A stretch of 64,000 nucleotides of DNA, taken from contig DMMZ01000043.1 of the NCBI GenBank assembly GCA_003452915.1, positions 311 to 64,310 of the forward strand. Reading direction: 5' to 3'. This document shows, piece after piece, positions 28,940 through 37,094 of this stretch (the first letter of the stretch is position 1; each line of letters starts with the position of its first letter). This stretch comes from Clostridiales bacterium. GTDB taxonomy: Bacteria; Bacillota; Clostridia; Oscillospirales; CAG-382. The position numbers and the translations under genes are program-made. Under the pieces are notes generated by a model. The model had not been told where the DNA came from. It saw only the letters and a list, made by a program, of their open reading frames with translations, and made no database searches.

Positions 28940-29980
28940 ATGGATAACAACAACATAACTAATAACAACGAAAATATCGAGGAAAAAAGCTTATATGACA
29001 GTGTAAAAGTATTGTCACCCACAAGACTTGTTCTCCGACGATTTTTTAGAAGCCGTCTTTCGATTATAGGACTAGGAATGCTTCTATTCCTTTTCATTTT
29101 TAGTTTCATTGGACCGTTATTTATAAGTTACAACGACACCGAAACTTTTGCAATTGAACGTCAGGTTCAGATGATTTCAAAAGAGAGCTTCAAGGGAAGC
29201 GATGGTGTTACTTACGAGTTTTTTGATGTATCCAAAAGTATTACAACCGATAAAGCACCACCGTCCAGCGATCATTGGCTGGGAACAGATAATAACCGTA
29301 TGGATGTTTTCACCCGTCTTATGTACGGCGGCAGAGTTTCTTTAATGATTAGCTTTTTGGTTATTTTCTTTGAGACATTTCTAGGAGTATTCTTCGGTGG
29401 AATAGCTGGATATTTTGGTAAATGGATAGATACTCTGATAATGAGAGTTGTAGATATTTTTTATTGTCTGCCTACAATGCCCATATTACTTATATCCGCA
29501 CAAATAATTAAATCAATTGAGTCTATACAGCCAAATCATCGTATAATCTGGTTAATGGGTATTTTAACCCTTTTCGGTTGGGCAAGTACAGCCCGATTGG
29601 TAAGAGGTCAGATACTATCTCTGCGTGAGCAGGAGTTTATGACTGCTGCAGAGGCAACAGGTATCAAAGCAAGCGCAAAAATTGTCAAGCACCTTCTTCC
29701 AAACGTAATGCCACAGCTTATAGTTACTATGACACTCGGCTTAGGTGGAGTAATATTATACGAATCTACATTGTCTTATCTCGGACTTGGAGTTCAGTTC
29801 CCGTTTGCAGCATGGGGTACGATGATTTCTGCTGCTGATCCCTCAAAGGGAAGCGAGATACTTTCGTATTATCCTAACCTGTGGATTGCACCGGGTGTTC
29901 TTATAGTTGCTGCTGTATTAGGCTTTAACTTTGTTGGTGACGGCTTGCGTGATGCTTTTGACCCGAAAATGAAACGTTAA
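28940..29980 (+). CDS. Peptide ABC transporter permease (OppC/DppC type)
   Basis: Second permease subunit, 346 residues. It has a hydrophilic N-terminus of about 35 residues, then a first membrane helix ([20 protein letters not shown]), the OppC-typical [22 protein letters not shown] and the EAA loop [35 protein letters not shown] just before the ATG. The C-terminal [17 protein letters not shown] is typical of the family. Confidence 0.93.
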   Translation: MDNNNITNNNENIEEKSLYDSVKVLSPTRLVLRRFFRSRLSIIGLGMLLFLFIFSFIGPLFISYNDTETFAIERQVQMISKESFKGSDGVTYEFFDVSKSITTDKAPPSSDHWLGTDNNRMDVFTRLMYGGRVSLMISFLVIFFETFLGVFFGGIAGYFGKWIDTLIMRVVDIFYCLPTMPILLISAQIIKSIESIQPNHRIIWLMGILTLFGWASTARLVRGQILSLREQEFMTAAEATGIKASAKIVKHLLPNVMPQLIVTMTLGLGGVILYESTLSYLGLGVQFPFAAWGTMISAADPSKGSEILSYYPNLWIAPGVLIVAAVLGFNFVGDGLRDAFDPKMKR

Positions 29981-29990
29981 ACTTGGGAGA

Positions 29991-30140
29991 AGATTGAAAG
30001 ATAAAACTTTCAATCTATGGTTTTGTGCCTTTGACTTTAACGGAAAGTCTCTTTCGGCTATTCGCCGATTCAGCACAATCGTCAAACGCAGCCTTTAGGT
30101 ACGTTTGTTACTTTCTGCGGTAAACCGCAGAGGAAAGGAA
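29991..30140 (+). repeat. Structured leader element, family 2, copy b (before the OppD-type gene)
   Basis: Hairpin ATTGAAAG/CTTTCAAT (29991-30016), then TTGTGC...GCACAA enclosing two small hairpins, then CTGCGG-TAAA-CCGCAG and GAGGAAAGGAA, the ribosome-binding module. The last 50 bases also align with 45793-45842 (GTTACTTTC, TAAA, GAGGAAAGGAAT). Confidence 0.6.
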
Positions 30141-30154
30141 TTGTTATAGCTTAT

Positions 30155-31300
30155 ATGAACAACACAGAAAAAAAGAAAAATTCACATATATTAACCCGTA
30201 AAGAGGAGCACGAAATAACAAAAGAAAACAGAAAGATGATGAAGCTTTTTGAAGACAGAAAAAAGCGCAGAAATGTTTCTGAGAACGAATACCTTACACA
30301 AATGCGGGATCCGAGCAATGTTGTGGAATTCGATAACCTACACACATATTTCTACACCGATGCAGGTACTGTAAAAGCAGTTGACGGTGTTTCCTTCGAT
30401 ATTCCGCAAGGCAGCACCGTTGGAGTTGTCGGAGAATCCGGTTGTGGTAAAAGTGTCACATCATTATCTCTAATGCAGCTTGTTCAGGCTCCGCAAGGAC
30501 AGATAACCGAAGGAGCTATAAGATATAACGCCGGTGATAAATGCTACGATGTAGCAAAAATGCCGACAGACGCAATGAGGAAAATCAGGGGCAAGGATAT
30601 CACAATGATATTCCAGGAGCCTATGACCAGTCTTAACCCTGTTTTTACAATAGGCAATCAACTTGACGAGGTAATCCATTTACATCTTGATGGTTATAAC
30701 AACAAGATGGCAAAAGATAAGTCAATAGATATGTTAAAGCTTGTTGGTATAGCAAGACCAGAGGCGATTTATGACTGTTTTCCTCATGAACTTTCAGGAG
30801 GTATGCGTCAAAGAGTTATGATCGCAATGGCGCTTGCCTGCAATCCTAAGCTTATTATTGCCGACGAGCCAACTACAGCTCTTGACGTTACCATACAAGC
30901 ACAGATACTCGATCTTTTAAGAGATATTAAGACAAAGATAAACAGCAGTATTATGCTTATTACACATGACCTCGGTGTTGTTGCGGAAATGGCGGACTTT
31001 GTTGTGGTTATGTACGCAGGCAGAATTATTGAAAAAGGAACCGCTACAGAAATATTCCATGATCCGAAACATCCGTATACAATCGGTCTTATGAGAAGCA
31101 AGCCGGTCGTAAACAAGATAGTTGAACGCTTATACAGCATACCCGGGCAGGTACCCAATCCTATAAATATGCCGAATTACTGCTATTTCAGGGACAGATG
31201 TGAGAAGCGTTTTGGCAAATGCTCGGGAGAATATCCCGCACTCCATAAATACAGCGAAACGCATTATGCCGCCTGTTATCTTGGAGATATCGAAAAATAA
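30155..31300 (+). CDS. Peptide ABC transporter ATP-binding protein (OppD/DppD type)
   Basis: Cytoplasmic ATPase of the importer. 381 residues, with a charged N-terminal extension of about 55 residues (rich in Lys, Arg and Glu) before the ABC domain. Walker A GESGCGKS, ABC signature LSGGMRQR, Walker B IIADEPTTALD and the H-loop ITHD are all present. The C-terminal oligopeptide motif has the conserved cysteines (CYFRDRCEKRFGKC...CY) seen in OppD/DppD. Separated from the permease gene by a 174-base structured leader, unusual inside such an operon. Confidence 0.93.
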   Translation: MNNTEKKKNSHILTRKEEHEITKENRKMMKLFEDRKKRRNVSENEYLTQMRDPSNVVEFDNLHTYFYTDAGTVKAVDGVSFDIPQGSTVGVVGESGCGKSVTSLSLMQLVQAPQGQITEGAIRYNAGDKCYDVAKMPTDAMRKIRGKDITMIFQEPMTSLNPVFTIGNQLDEVIHLHLDGYNNKMAKDKSIDMLKLVGIARPEAIYDCFPHELSGGMRQRVMIAMALACNPKLIIADEPTTALDVTIQAQILDLLRDIKTKINSSIMLITHDLGVVAEMADFVVVMYAGRIIEKGTATEIFHDPKHPYTIGLMRSKPVVNKIVERLYSIPGQVPNPINMPNYCYFRDRCEKRFGKCSGEYPALHKYSETHYAACYLGDIEK

Positions 31301-31341
31301 GTTTTTTGTACTTCCTTTTAGAAAGGGATGATAAGATTTTT

Positions 31342-32319
31342 ATGGAAACAAAATATAGTATACAGGTAAAAAATCTAAAAAAATATTTCCCTGTTGGAAA
31401 AAGCTTATTAGGCAAAATAACCCAGTTTGTAAAAGCTGTAGACGGTGTTTCCTTCGAAATTGAAAAAGGCACAACACTCGGTCTGGTTGGTGAATCCGGC
31501 TGCGGAAAAACAACGATTGGAAGAAGTATTCTGCGATTGCACGATATAACCTCGGGCAGCGTTGTGTTCAACGGTCAGGAATTGACTACTCTTAAACACG
31601 AACAGCTCAGAAAACTGCGTCCCAAGATGCAGATTATCTTTCAGGATCCATATTCGAGCTTAAGTCCACGTTTACCTGTAGGTGAAATAATTGGTGAAGC
31701 TGTAAGAACTCACAACATTGTTCCAAAAAGTAAATATAAAGAATATATTTTGGGAGTTATGAAGAACTGCGGTCTTCAAACCCAGTATTTTGACAGATAT
31801 CCACACGAATTCTCAGGTGGTCAGCGTCAGCGTATTTGTATTGCCCGTGCTCTTGCCTTAAACCCTGAGTTTATTGTTTGTGACGAGCCTGTATCAGCGC
31901 TTGACGTTTCTATACAAGCACAGATTATTAATTTGCTTAAGGACTTACAGGAAAAATACAAATTCTCTTATCTTTTCATATCTCACGACCTTTCGGTTGT
32001 CGAACATATCTCACATCGGGTAGGAGTAATGTATCTTGGCAATATAATAGAAATGGGTTCAAAGGAGGATATTTTTAGAAATCCTTTGCATCCGTATACA
32101 AAAGCGTTGCTCAGTGCAGTTCCAATGCCTGATCCTTCGGTAAAGATGAACAGAACAATCCTACAAGGTGATATCCCGTCACCTGCAAATCCACCATCGG
32201 GCTGCAAGTTTAATACCAGATGCCCAAGCTGTATGGATATATGCAAAAAGGTAGCTCCAGTTTATAAGGAATACGAAACCGGACACAGCGTTGCCTGTCA
32301 CCTTTATCCACAGGAATAA
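31342..32319 (+). CDS. Peptide ABC transporter ATP-binding protein (OppF/DppF type)
   Basis: Second ATPase, 325 residues. Walker A GESGCGKTT, signature FSGGQRQR, Walker B IVCDEPVSALD, H-loop ISHDLS, and the C-terminal cysteine motif CKFNTRCPSCMDICKK. Start METKYSIQV at 31342 after GAAAGGGA; an upstream in-frame TTG (31306) has no better site. It completes the set binding protein, two permeases and two ATPases. Confidence 0.93.
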   Translation: METKYSIQVKNLKKYFPVGKSLLGKITQFVKAVDGVSFEIEKGTTLGLVGESGCGKTTIGRSILRLHDITSGSVVFNGQELTTLKHEQLRKLRPKMQIIFQDPYSSLSPRLPVGEIIGEAVRTHNIVPKSKYKEYILGVMKNCGLQTQYFDRYPHEFSGGQRQRICIARALALNPEFIVCDEPVSALDVSIQAQIINLLKDLQEKYKFSYLFISHDLSVVEHISHRVGVMYLGNIIEMGSKEDIFRNPLHPYTKALLSAVPMPDPSVKMNRTILQGDIPSPANPPSGCKFNTRCPSCMDICKKVAPVYKEYETGHSVACHLYPQE

Positions 32320-32398
32320 TTAAAACATTTATTTTTTGAATAATATACAACAAGTCGGAGATATATAATATCAAGAATTTATTTTTTAAGGAAATAGA

Positions 32399-32677
32399 AT
32401 GAACGACGATAACAATAACGATAATAAAGAAGAAAAAGCGAAAAGCAAACTCATAGACGATGGCAGAACAATAGCAAATATGGATGTCCCGGGTTTTCGC
32501 TGGCATACACCTGAAAAGCAAAAACGCAAGCGTAAGGAACTCGTTGAATTAGGCATCAGCAAGCAAGAACGACGCGCAATGATTAAGGGTGCGTTACTTG
32601 CAATTTTTCCTGTTGTTTTCGCCTTTATAACATTGTTTTTTGTAGCATTCCTGATAATACATTTTTGGTTAACTTAA
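32399..32677 (+). CDS. Small single-span membrane protein of unknown function
   Basis: The 92 residues have a charged, Asn/Asp/Lys-rich N-terminus, a middle segment with the memorable DDGRTIANMDVPGFRWHTP, and one C-terminal membrane helix (LLAIFPVVFAFITLFFVAFLIIHFW). The central motif recurs, as I recall, in small proteins of many clostridia, but I know no function. AAGGAAA before the ATG. It lies 79 bases after the transporter and could be its last cistron. Confidence 0.75.
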   Translation: MNDDNNNDNKEEKAKSKLIDDGRTIANMDVPGFRWHTPEKQKRKRKELVELGISKQERRAMIKGALLAIFPVVFAFITLFFVAFLIIHFWLT

Positions 32678-32693
32678 AATATAATAATAAAAA

Positions 32694-32716
32694 TACGGTG
32701 TGGCATCCACACCGTA
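32694..32716. terminator. Perfect hairpin after the small membrane protein gene
   Basis: TACGGTGTGG and CCACACCGTA pair around CAT. On the plus strand it is followed by A-rich rather than T-rich sequence; the T-run lies on the minus-strand side. Termination on the plus strand is therefore uncertain. Confidence 0.45.
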
Positions 32717-32743
32717 AAAATTTATTATGGAGTAAAGAAAGAT

Positions 32744-33241
32744 ATGGATTTTACTATCAGACAAATGATAGACGATGACTGGACTGTTGTTGTAGATATT
32801 TATAAGCAAGGCATGAAAACAAAAAATGCAACCTTTGAGACGGTTGTTCCAACCTTCGAGGTTTGGGATAAAGGTCACTTGAAAGTTTGCAGACTTATTG
32901 CAGAAGCGGATAATATAATTTTCGGCTGGCTGGCGCTTACTCCTGTAAGCAATCGTTTCGTTTACAGAGGAGTTGCCGAGGTCAGTGTTTATCTTGATGA
33001 GAGATACAGAGGAAAAAAAATCGGAGAAGCACTTCTTAACAGAGCGATTGAAGAATCGGAGAAAAACGGAATCTGGACCTTGCAGTCAACTATTTTTGAC
33101 ACGAACGAAATAAGTATCGCTCTACATAAAAAATGTGGCTTCAGAATTGTCGGCGTTCGGGAAAAACAGGGCTGTGACGGCGACGGAATCTGGCGTAATG
33201 TTGTCCTGATGGAAAGACGCAGCAAGACGGTAGGAGTTTAG
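32744..33241 (+). CDS. GNAT acetyltransferase, phosphinothricin N-acetyltransferase-like
   Basis: Acetyl-CoA-dependent N-acetyltransferase of 165 residues. The acetyl-CoA-binding loop is RYRGKKIGEALLNRAI (about 87-102). The order VYKQGMKTKNATFETV, GWLALTPVSNRFVYRGVAEVSVY and LHKKCGFRIVGVREK follows the Pat/Bar subgroup, which acetylates phosphinothricin or related amino-acid analogues. Real substrate unknown. An APH-like kinase gene begins 7 bases later, suggesting a small two-gene unit. Confidence 0.85.
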   Translation: MDFTIRQMIDDDWTVVVDIYKQGMKTKNATFETVVPTFEVWDKGHLKVCRLIAEADNIIFGWLALTPVSNRFVYRGVAEVSVYLDERYRGKKIGEALLNRAIEESEKNGIWTLQSTIFDTNEISIALHKKCGFRIVGVREKQGCDGDGIWRNVVLMERRSKTVGV

Positions 33242-33248
33242 ATTTAAT

Positions 33249-34148
33249 ATGATTTATAAGTTTAAACAAGATGAAACCGAGAGTATAATTAATCGTTTCG
33301 GTAAGGATTTTTACGAAAAAGTTCTTAGTGATATTGAAAAGTATGCAAATAAGTGGAAGTTAAAATCTTTCTATCTGATACCCTCTTATTCTGCAAATTT
33401 AGTTTTTACTTGCAATTCTGAAAAATATGGAAATGCTATTTTAAAAATCGGCAATTCTTTTAAGGAAATTTCAACAGAATATAATGCTCTTTGCGAATAT
33501 AACAGCAGACGATTCTGTAAAGTGTTTGACGCTGATATTGAAAATGGTGTTATGCTAGTAGAACGAATAGAACCGGGAAAACCCTTGAGAGATGAAAATT
33601 CGCTTGTCAAAAGACTTTCTGTGATCAGTGATTTGTATAACGAACTACATATAGCACCGATTAAATCCGATATATACCCGACCTATACCCAATGGGTTAA
33701 CAGGATAACCGATTATATGAGCAAGCGGCAAGATTGCAAAGAATTATATGCTTATATGCAAAAAGCAAAGGCTATTTATTTGTCTGTTTCTGAAAGATAT
33801 TCGAAAAAAATGCTGATTCACGGAGATTTCCATCATGATAATATATTACAAGATAATAATGGAAAATATATTATTATTGACCCTAAAGGCGTAATAGGTG
33901 ATCCGATTTTTGACGTTCCGAGATTTATTTTAAACGAATATGAATATGATAAAAATGTGCAGTTATACAATAAAATAAATCATATTATAAACAATTTCGA
34001 AAAAAGCCTTGATATCCCGAACGAGATAATCAAAAAATGTCTATATGTTGAAACGGCTATGGGAGAATGCTGGAGTGTGGAAGATGGTTCATCTCCTGAG
34101 GATTATCCTAATCAAATCAAAACTGTTGCTTTCGCAGAGTCACTTTAA
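33249..34148 (+). CDS. Aminoglycoside phosphotransferase-family kinase
   Basis: Small-molecule kinase fold, 299 residues. The catalytic loop is HGDFHHDNIL (about 194-203), followed by the metal-binding IIDPKGVIGDPIFD. The N-lobe has NAILKIGN and the EYNAL helix. Such proteins phosphorylate antibiotics (APH), choline, fructosamines or homoserine; sequence alone does not decide. Coupled with the GNAT gene upstream, the pair may modify a drug or an amino compound. Confidence 0.8.
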   Translation: MIYKFKQDETESIINRFGKDFYEKVLSDIEKYANKWKLKSFYLIPSYSANLVFTCNSEKYGNAILKIGNSFKEISTEYNALCEYNSRRFCKVFDADIENGVMLVERIEPGKPLRDENSLVKRLSVISDLYNELHIAPIKSDIYPTYTQWVNRITDYMSKRQDCKELYAYMQKAKAIYLSVSERYSKKMLIHGDFHHDNILQDNNGKYIIIDPKGVIGDPIFDVPRFILNEYEYDKNVQLYNKINHIINNFEKSLDIPNEIIKKCLYVETAMGECWSVEDGSSPEDYPNQIKTVAFAESL

Positions 34149-34166
34149 AATACCTAACTATAAAAT

Positions 34167-34205
34167 AAAAATCTGCCGAACGATAGCTCAGCAGATTTAT
34201 TATTT
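34167..34205. terminator. Bidirectional terminator
   Basis: AAATCTGC/GCAGATTT stem between convergent genes, with A-run before and T-run after, so it can serve both strands. Confidence 0.7.
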
Positions 34206-34691
34206 TTAACTTAAGGAATTAATTTTATCAGCAAATTTCTTTATATTTTCCGGTAAAATATTAGGTAACGGTGTTCCTTTTTTTGCACCTGCTTCTGTCA
34301 TTTTCTTTACTATAAATTTAAAAAGTCCTTTTTGTTTCGTTAAATCAATTTCACCGCCGAAGCTATCACCGTAAAAAGATCTCGCAAGTAGATCAGCAGG
34401 TATATTTGCTTTTAAAAAATCGTTTGCTCTTGTAACATCTGCACTGCATACAAAAAAGGCAATTTTCTTGGTTTTTAAAAGTTCGATGTTTGCTTTTACA
34501 TATTTTTTTGCTGTCTTATGTAGCATACCGGCACGAATGCTGCCGCCAATAACAACAACATCATAGTTATTCAAGTCAGGATTACCGCTTTGCAGGTCGA
34601 AAAGATCAGCACCGTTAAACTGTTCGGAAAGCAGTTTTGCGCATTTTTCTGTAGTACCTGTTTTACTTGCATATGCAATAAGCGTTTTCAT
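34206..34691 (-). CDS. Flavodoxin-domain protein (HemG-like)
   Basis: FMN-binding protein of 161 residues. The phosphate loop is YASKTGTTEKCAK at residues 6-18, and IGGSIRAGMLHKTAKKYV lines the flavin. Resembles the menaquinone-dependent protoporphyrinogen oxidase/flavodoxin group, but haem genes are not nearby, so a general electron-transfer role is as likely. A promoter TTGAAA / TAATAT with 17-base spacing lies upstream on the minus strand at 34724-34752. Confidence 0.85.
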   Translation of the reverse strand: MKTLIAYASKTGTTEKCAKLLSEQFNGADLFDLQSGNPDLNNYDVVVIGGSIRAGMLHKTAKKYVKANIELLKTKKIAFFVCSADVTRANDFLKANIPADLLARSFYGDSFGGEIDLTKQKGLFKFIVKKMTEAGAKKGTPLPNILPENIKKFADKINSLS

Positions 34692-34723
34692 AAAATATCC
34701 GTCCTTTATAATTCATATACCAT

Positions 34724-34752
34724 ATATTATCATATAAAACACTACTTTTCAA
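34724..34752 (-). promoter_or_regulatory. Promoter of the flavodoxin-like gene
   Basis: Minus strand: TTGAAA (34747-34752), 17-base spacer, TAATAT (34724-34729). Confidence 0.6.
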
Positions 34753-34766
34753 TAGCAGAATAAAAG

Positions 34767-35258
34767 TTATTGTATAACTCCACAGGCTATTTTTGCCCCT
34801 GCGTTGCCGGAAGGTTCGGAAGAAAAATCGTCCACATTTTTATGAAGTATAATTGTAAGACCTCTTATCTCTTCAACCGTAAAACGATCAGTTAATACTG
34901 CACTCCAGGCATAACCATCATTCCCGAAAATCGGCGGCAGGTCTCCGGCATGATATGGATGTTGACAATTATACGGATTAAAATGTGTTCCCGCATCTGC
35001 GAACGGGTCTTCGGCGTTGCCCGTACAGCTCTTTCCGTTATGAATATGGAAGGCGAAAATCTCACCATTGCATTCGCCTTGTTTATACGGAAGCCCGAAT
35101 ATCTCTGCAACTACCAATACACCTTGCTTAGTCTGATGAAAGTTAACAGTACCGTTTATTTCGGGATAATCGGGAGCACCTTTTAAGATAGCCTTAGCAG
35201 CAGGACGGTATCTTTCCATAAGACGAGAAAATCTCCAGGTATTAGCTAAGTTTTGCAT
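34767..35258 (-). CDS. Cu/Zn superoxide dismutase family protein, cytoplasmic
   Basis: 163 residues with no signal peptide. All expected metal ligands are present: HIH (71, 73), THF (H92), H100, H103, D106 and ILH (H139), plus the disulfide cysteines C78 and in ACGVI. The active-site Arg of the GNAGxR motif is Lys156 here (GNAGAK). The start MQNLANTW at 35258 follows GGAGG. Intracellular Cu/Zn SOD is unusual but is found in some anaerobic Firmicutes. Likely oxidative-stress protection, with lower rate if the Arg-to-Lys change matters. Confidence 0.88.
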   Translation of the reverse strand: MQNLANTWRFSRLMERYRPAAKAILKGAPDYPEINGTVNFHQTKQGVLVVAEIFGLPYKQGECNGEIFAFHIHNGKSCTGNAEDPFADAGTHFNPYNCQHPYHAGDLPPIFGNDGYAWSAVLTDRFTVEEIRGLTIILHKNVDDFSSEPSGNAGAKIACGVIQ

Positions 35259-35365
35259 ATGTAACCTCCATAAAGATAAATATTTTATTATCATTTATAG
35301 AATTATATGATTAGAACTTCTTCGGTTATGTTTAAAAAATAAAAAATGAATATATCTTCTGTTGC

Positions 35366-35395
35366 TTGACAAATCAGTTTTATATGTGCTATCAT
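35366..35395 (+). promoter_or_regulatory. Promoter of tRNA-Gly
   Basis: TTGACA (35366-35371), 18-base spacer, TATCAT (35390-35395), 24 bases before the tRNA. Confidence 0.7.
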
Positions 35396-35418
35396 AAAAT
35401 GTATATTATACTATATTT

Positions 35419-35492
35419 GCAACACTGATGTAATGGCAACATATCTGCTTCCCAAGCAGAATATGCGGGTTCGATTCCCGTGTGTTGCTCCA
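35419..35492 (+). tRNA. tRNA-Gly (anticodon CCC)
   Basis: Full cloverleaf: acceptor GCAACAC/GTGTTGC, D arm ATGT/ACAT, anticodon stem TCTGC/GCAGA with loop TTCCCAA, T arm GCGGG-TTCGATT-CCCGT, discriminator T and encoded CCA. Anticodon CCC reads GGG (Gly). Confidence 0.96.
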
Positions 35493-35502
35493 AAAAATAA
35501 CA

Positions 35503-35530
35503 CCCCGAAGATACTTTCGGGGCTTTTATA
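35503..35530 (+). terminator. Terminator after tRNA-Gly
   Basis: CCCCGAA and TTCGGGG form a 7-8 bp stem (35503-35522) followed by CTTTTATATT. Confidence 0.85.
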
Positions 35531-35560
35531 TTAAAAATACGTTTCTAGAGGATTATTAAA

Positions 35561-36103
35561 ATGGAAATTGTGCCAGTAAAAAATAGAAAAACACAAACGA
35601 AAATTCAAACACTTACTTTGATTCTTGTTATAGCAATTCCATTTATTGTTTTCAAGTTTTTCCCTGCCACTTCTATCGAACAAATAGAAGACACAAACGG
35701 TAGTGATACAACTATTGTAACCTTCAACATAAAAGATTCTTTTTTAAACAACAAAGGAGACATCGTTAATTCTGATTCTGTATCAACCGAAGGAAGCAGC
35801 AGCAAGAAAAACATGGATATTATTGAGGAAGTTGATTTTGATACTGTAAAATATTCTTTTGTAAAATTCAGCGGAACGAAGATTATTCAACAGACAGAAG
35901 CAAGCGGTAAAATGGAATTTTCGATAAGCAGTCAAATTATAGAAGGTAATTTTCAAGCTGCAATTTTTAAGGATGGGAAATTTGTAAAATCATTTAATGC
36001 AGGCGAAAAGGTTACAATAACATTTGATGATGTAGGTATATATACAATTATTATCGGTGGAGAAAGCGCAAGCGGTAGCGTAACGGCCCAAAGGCAAAGT
36101 TGA
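35561..36103 (+). CDS. Membrane-anchored protein of unknown function
   Basis: Not recognised. 180 residues: short basic N-terminus, one membrane helix (LTLILVIAIPFIVFKFF, about 18-34), a Ser/Asp-rich linker (55-85) and an extracellular domain of about 90 residues (FDTVKYSFVKFSGTKIIQQTEASGKMEFSI...VTITFDDVGIYTIIIGG) that looks all-beta. Type II topology expected. It lies alone between tRNA-Gly and a convergent gene and has its own terminator (36177-36201). Confidence 0.65.
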   Translation: MEIVPVKNRKTQTKIQTLTLILVIAIPFIVFKFFPATSIEQIEDTNGSDTTIVTFNIKDSFLNNKGDIVNSDSVSTEGSSSKKNMDIIEEVDFDTVKYSFVKFSGTKIIQQTEASGKMEFSISSQIIEGNFQAAIFKDGKFVKSFNAGEKVTITFDDVGIYTIIIGGESASGSVTAQRQS

Positions 36104-36176
36104 AAACGTAAACATAAGATATGTATCCTTCAAGACATAATTTGATTTATTATAAAGTTATCATATAATAAAAAAA

Positions 36177-36206
36177 GCCAACTGAAAATAACAGTTGCCT
36201 TCTTTT
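36177..36206 (+). terminator. Terminator after the membrane-anchored protein gene
   Basis: GCCAACTG and CAGTTGCC form a stem with one mismatch, followed by TTCTTTT. Confidence 0.65.
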
Positions 36207-36256
36207 ACTTGACAAGTTAAGGCGTATATAGATGCCAATGTTTTTTTGTATAATAC

Positions 36257-36811
36257 TTATTTTCTCAGCTTAAAGTCGATATTTTTACTCTTTGCTTTTT
36301 CATTAAACCATGATTCTATCATTTTAATTTTATCTTTTTGCGGAGTTGTTTCGTCATATTTTTTTATATGTTCTTTTATATCATTCAAATCCGCAAGATC
36401 CAAAAGGTTGACAGCAATACAAAAAAAGTTCTTTTTTCTACCATCGCTATAATTGCTTATTAAGTATTCCAAAAACAAAATTTTTTCATTAAGCTCCGCT
36501 TGATACTGTTCAATTCCGTTGTCAATGGCTTTTTGCATATCATTTATAACATTCCGATAGGTGATGAACGAATCTTTTTCGTTTGGGCATTTATATCTAT
36601 TACATGGATAATCCTCGCACATAAAGCAATACTCAACATCATCATGCTTTCTATTACATGTAATTACTGAGCAACTTGGATGCAGCAGATGAAAATCTTT
36701 ACCACCGCATCCGGGACACCTTGATGTTCCCTCGCTTTGATATCTTGGGCAAAGTCCGCAGTTAAGACCACATAAAGAAAACAAGGGATATTTTCTTTTA
36801 TATTCATTCAT
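36257..36811 (-). CDS. DUF3795 cysteine-rich protein
   Basis: Unknown function. The 184 residues open with CGLNCGLCPRYQSEG, then CPGCGG, CSVITCNRKH and YCFMCEDYPCNRYKCPNE: the DUF3795 cysteine pattern, likely a metal or Fe-S site. The C-terminal two thirds are helical and charged. Same domain as the N-terminus of the 8038-8709 protein but without the PNPOx-like half. Monocistronic. Confidence 0.8.
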   Translation of the reverse strand: MNEYKRKYPLFSLCGLNCGLCPRYQSEGTSRCPGCGGKDFHLLHPSCSVITCNRKHDDVEYCFMCEDYPCNRYKCPNEKDSFITYRNVINDMQKAIDNGIEQYQAELNEKILFLEYLISNYSDGRKKNFFCIAVNLLDLADLNDIKEHIKKYDETTPQKDKIKMIESWFNEKAKSKNIDFKLRK

Positions 36812-36891
36812 GATTTATCATCCTCTTCCTTACAATAAAATAAAATTATTTCGTTGTTTTGACGTTTATAAGTTATTTTACTCTATCAAAT

Positions 36892-36927
36892 AAAAGAAGT
36901 CGATCGCAAATAACATTCGACTTCTTT
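36892..36927 (-). terminator. Terminator after tRNA-Ala
   Basis: AAAGAAGTCGA/TCGACTTCTTT, 11-bp stem; on the minus strand followed by TTTTATTTG. Confidence 0.75.
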
Positions 36928-36940
36928 CGATAAATTGTCT

Positions 36941-37016
36941 TGGTGGAACATAGGAGACTTGAACCCCTGACCCCCACACTGCCAGTGTGGTGCGCTCCCA
37001 GCTGCGCTAATGCCCC
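36941..37016 (-). tRNA. tRNA-Ala (anticodon GGC)
   Basis: On the minus strand the 76-base RNA has acceptor GGGGCAT/ATGTTCC with the G3-U70 alanine identity pair, D arm GCGC..GCGC, anticodon stem CCACA/TGTGG with loop CTGGCAG, T arm with TTCAAGT and encoded CCA. Confidence 0.95.
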
Positions 37017-37094
37017 GTTAATATTATTATATAAATAATATCATGAATAGAATAAAAAAGCAAGTTCATATTATAATACAAAGAGAATGCTTTT

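Noticed and set aside
32744..34148. GNAT plus APH-like kinase as an acquired antibiotic-resistance island
   Set aside because: No transposon, integron or composition shift around them, and both families have many housekeeping members; resistance remains only a possibility.
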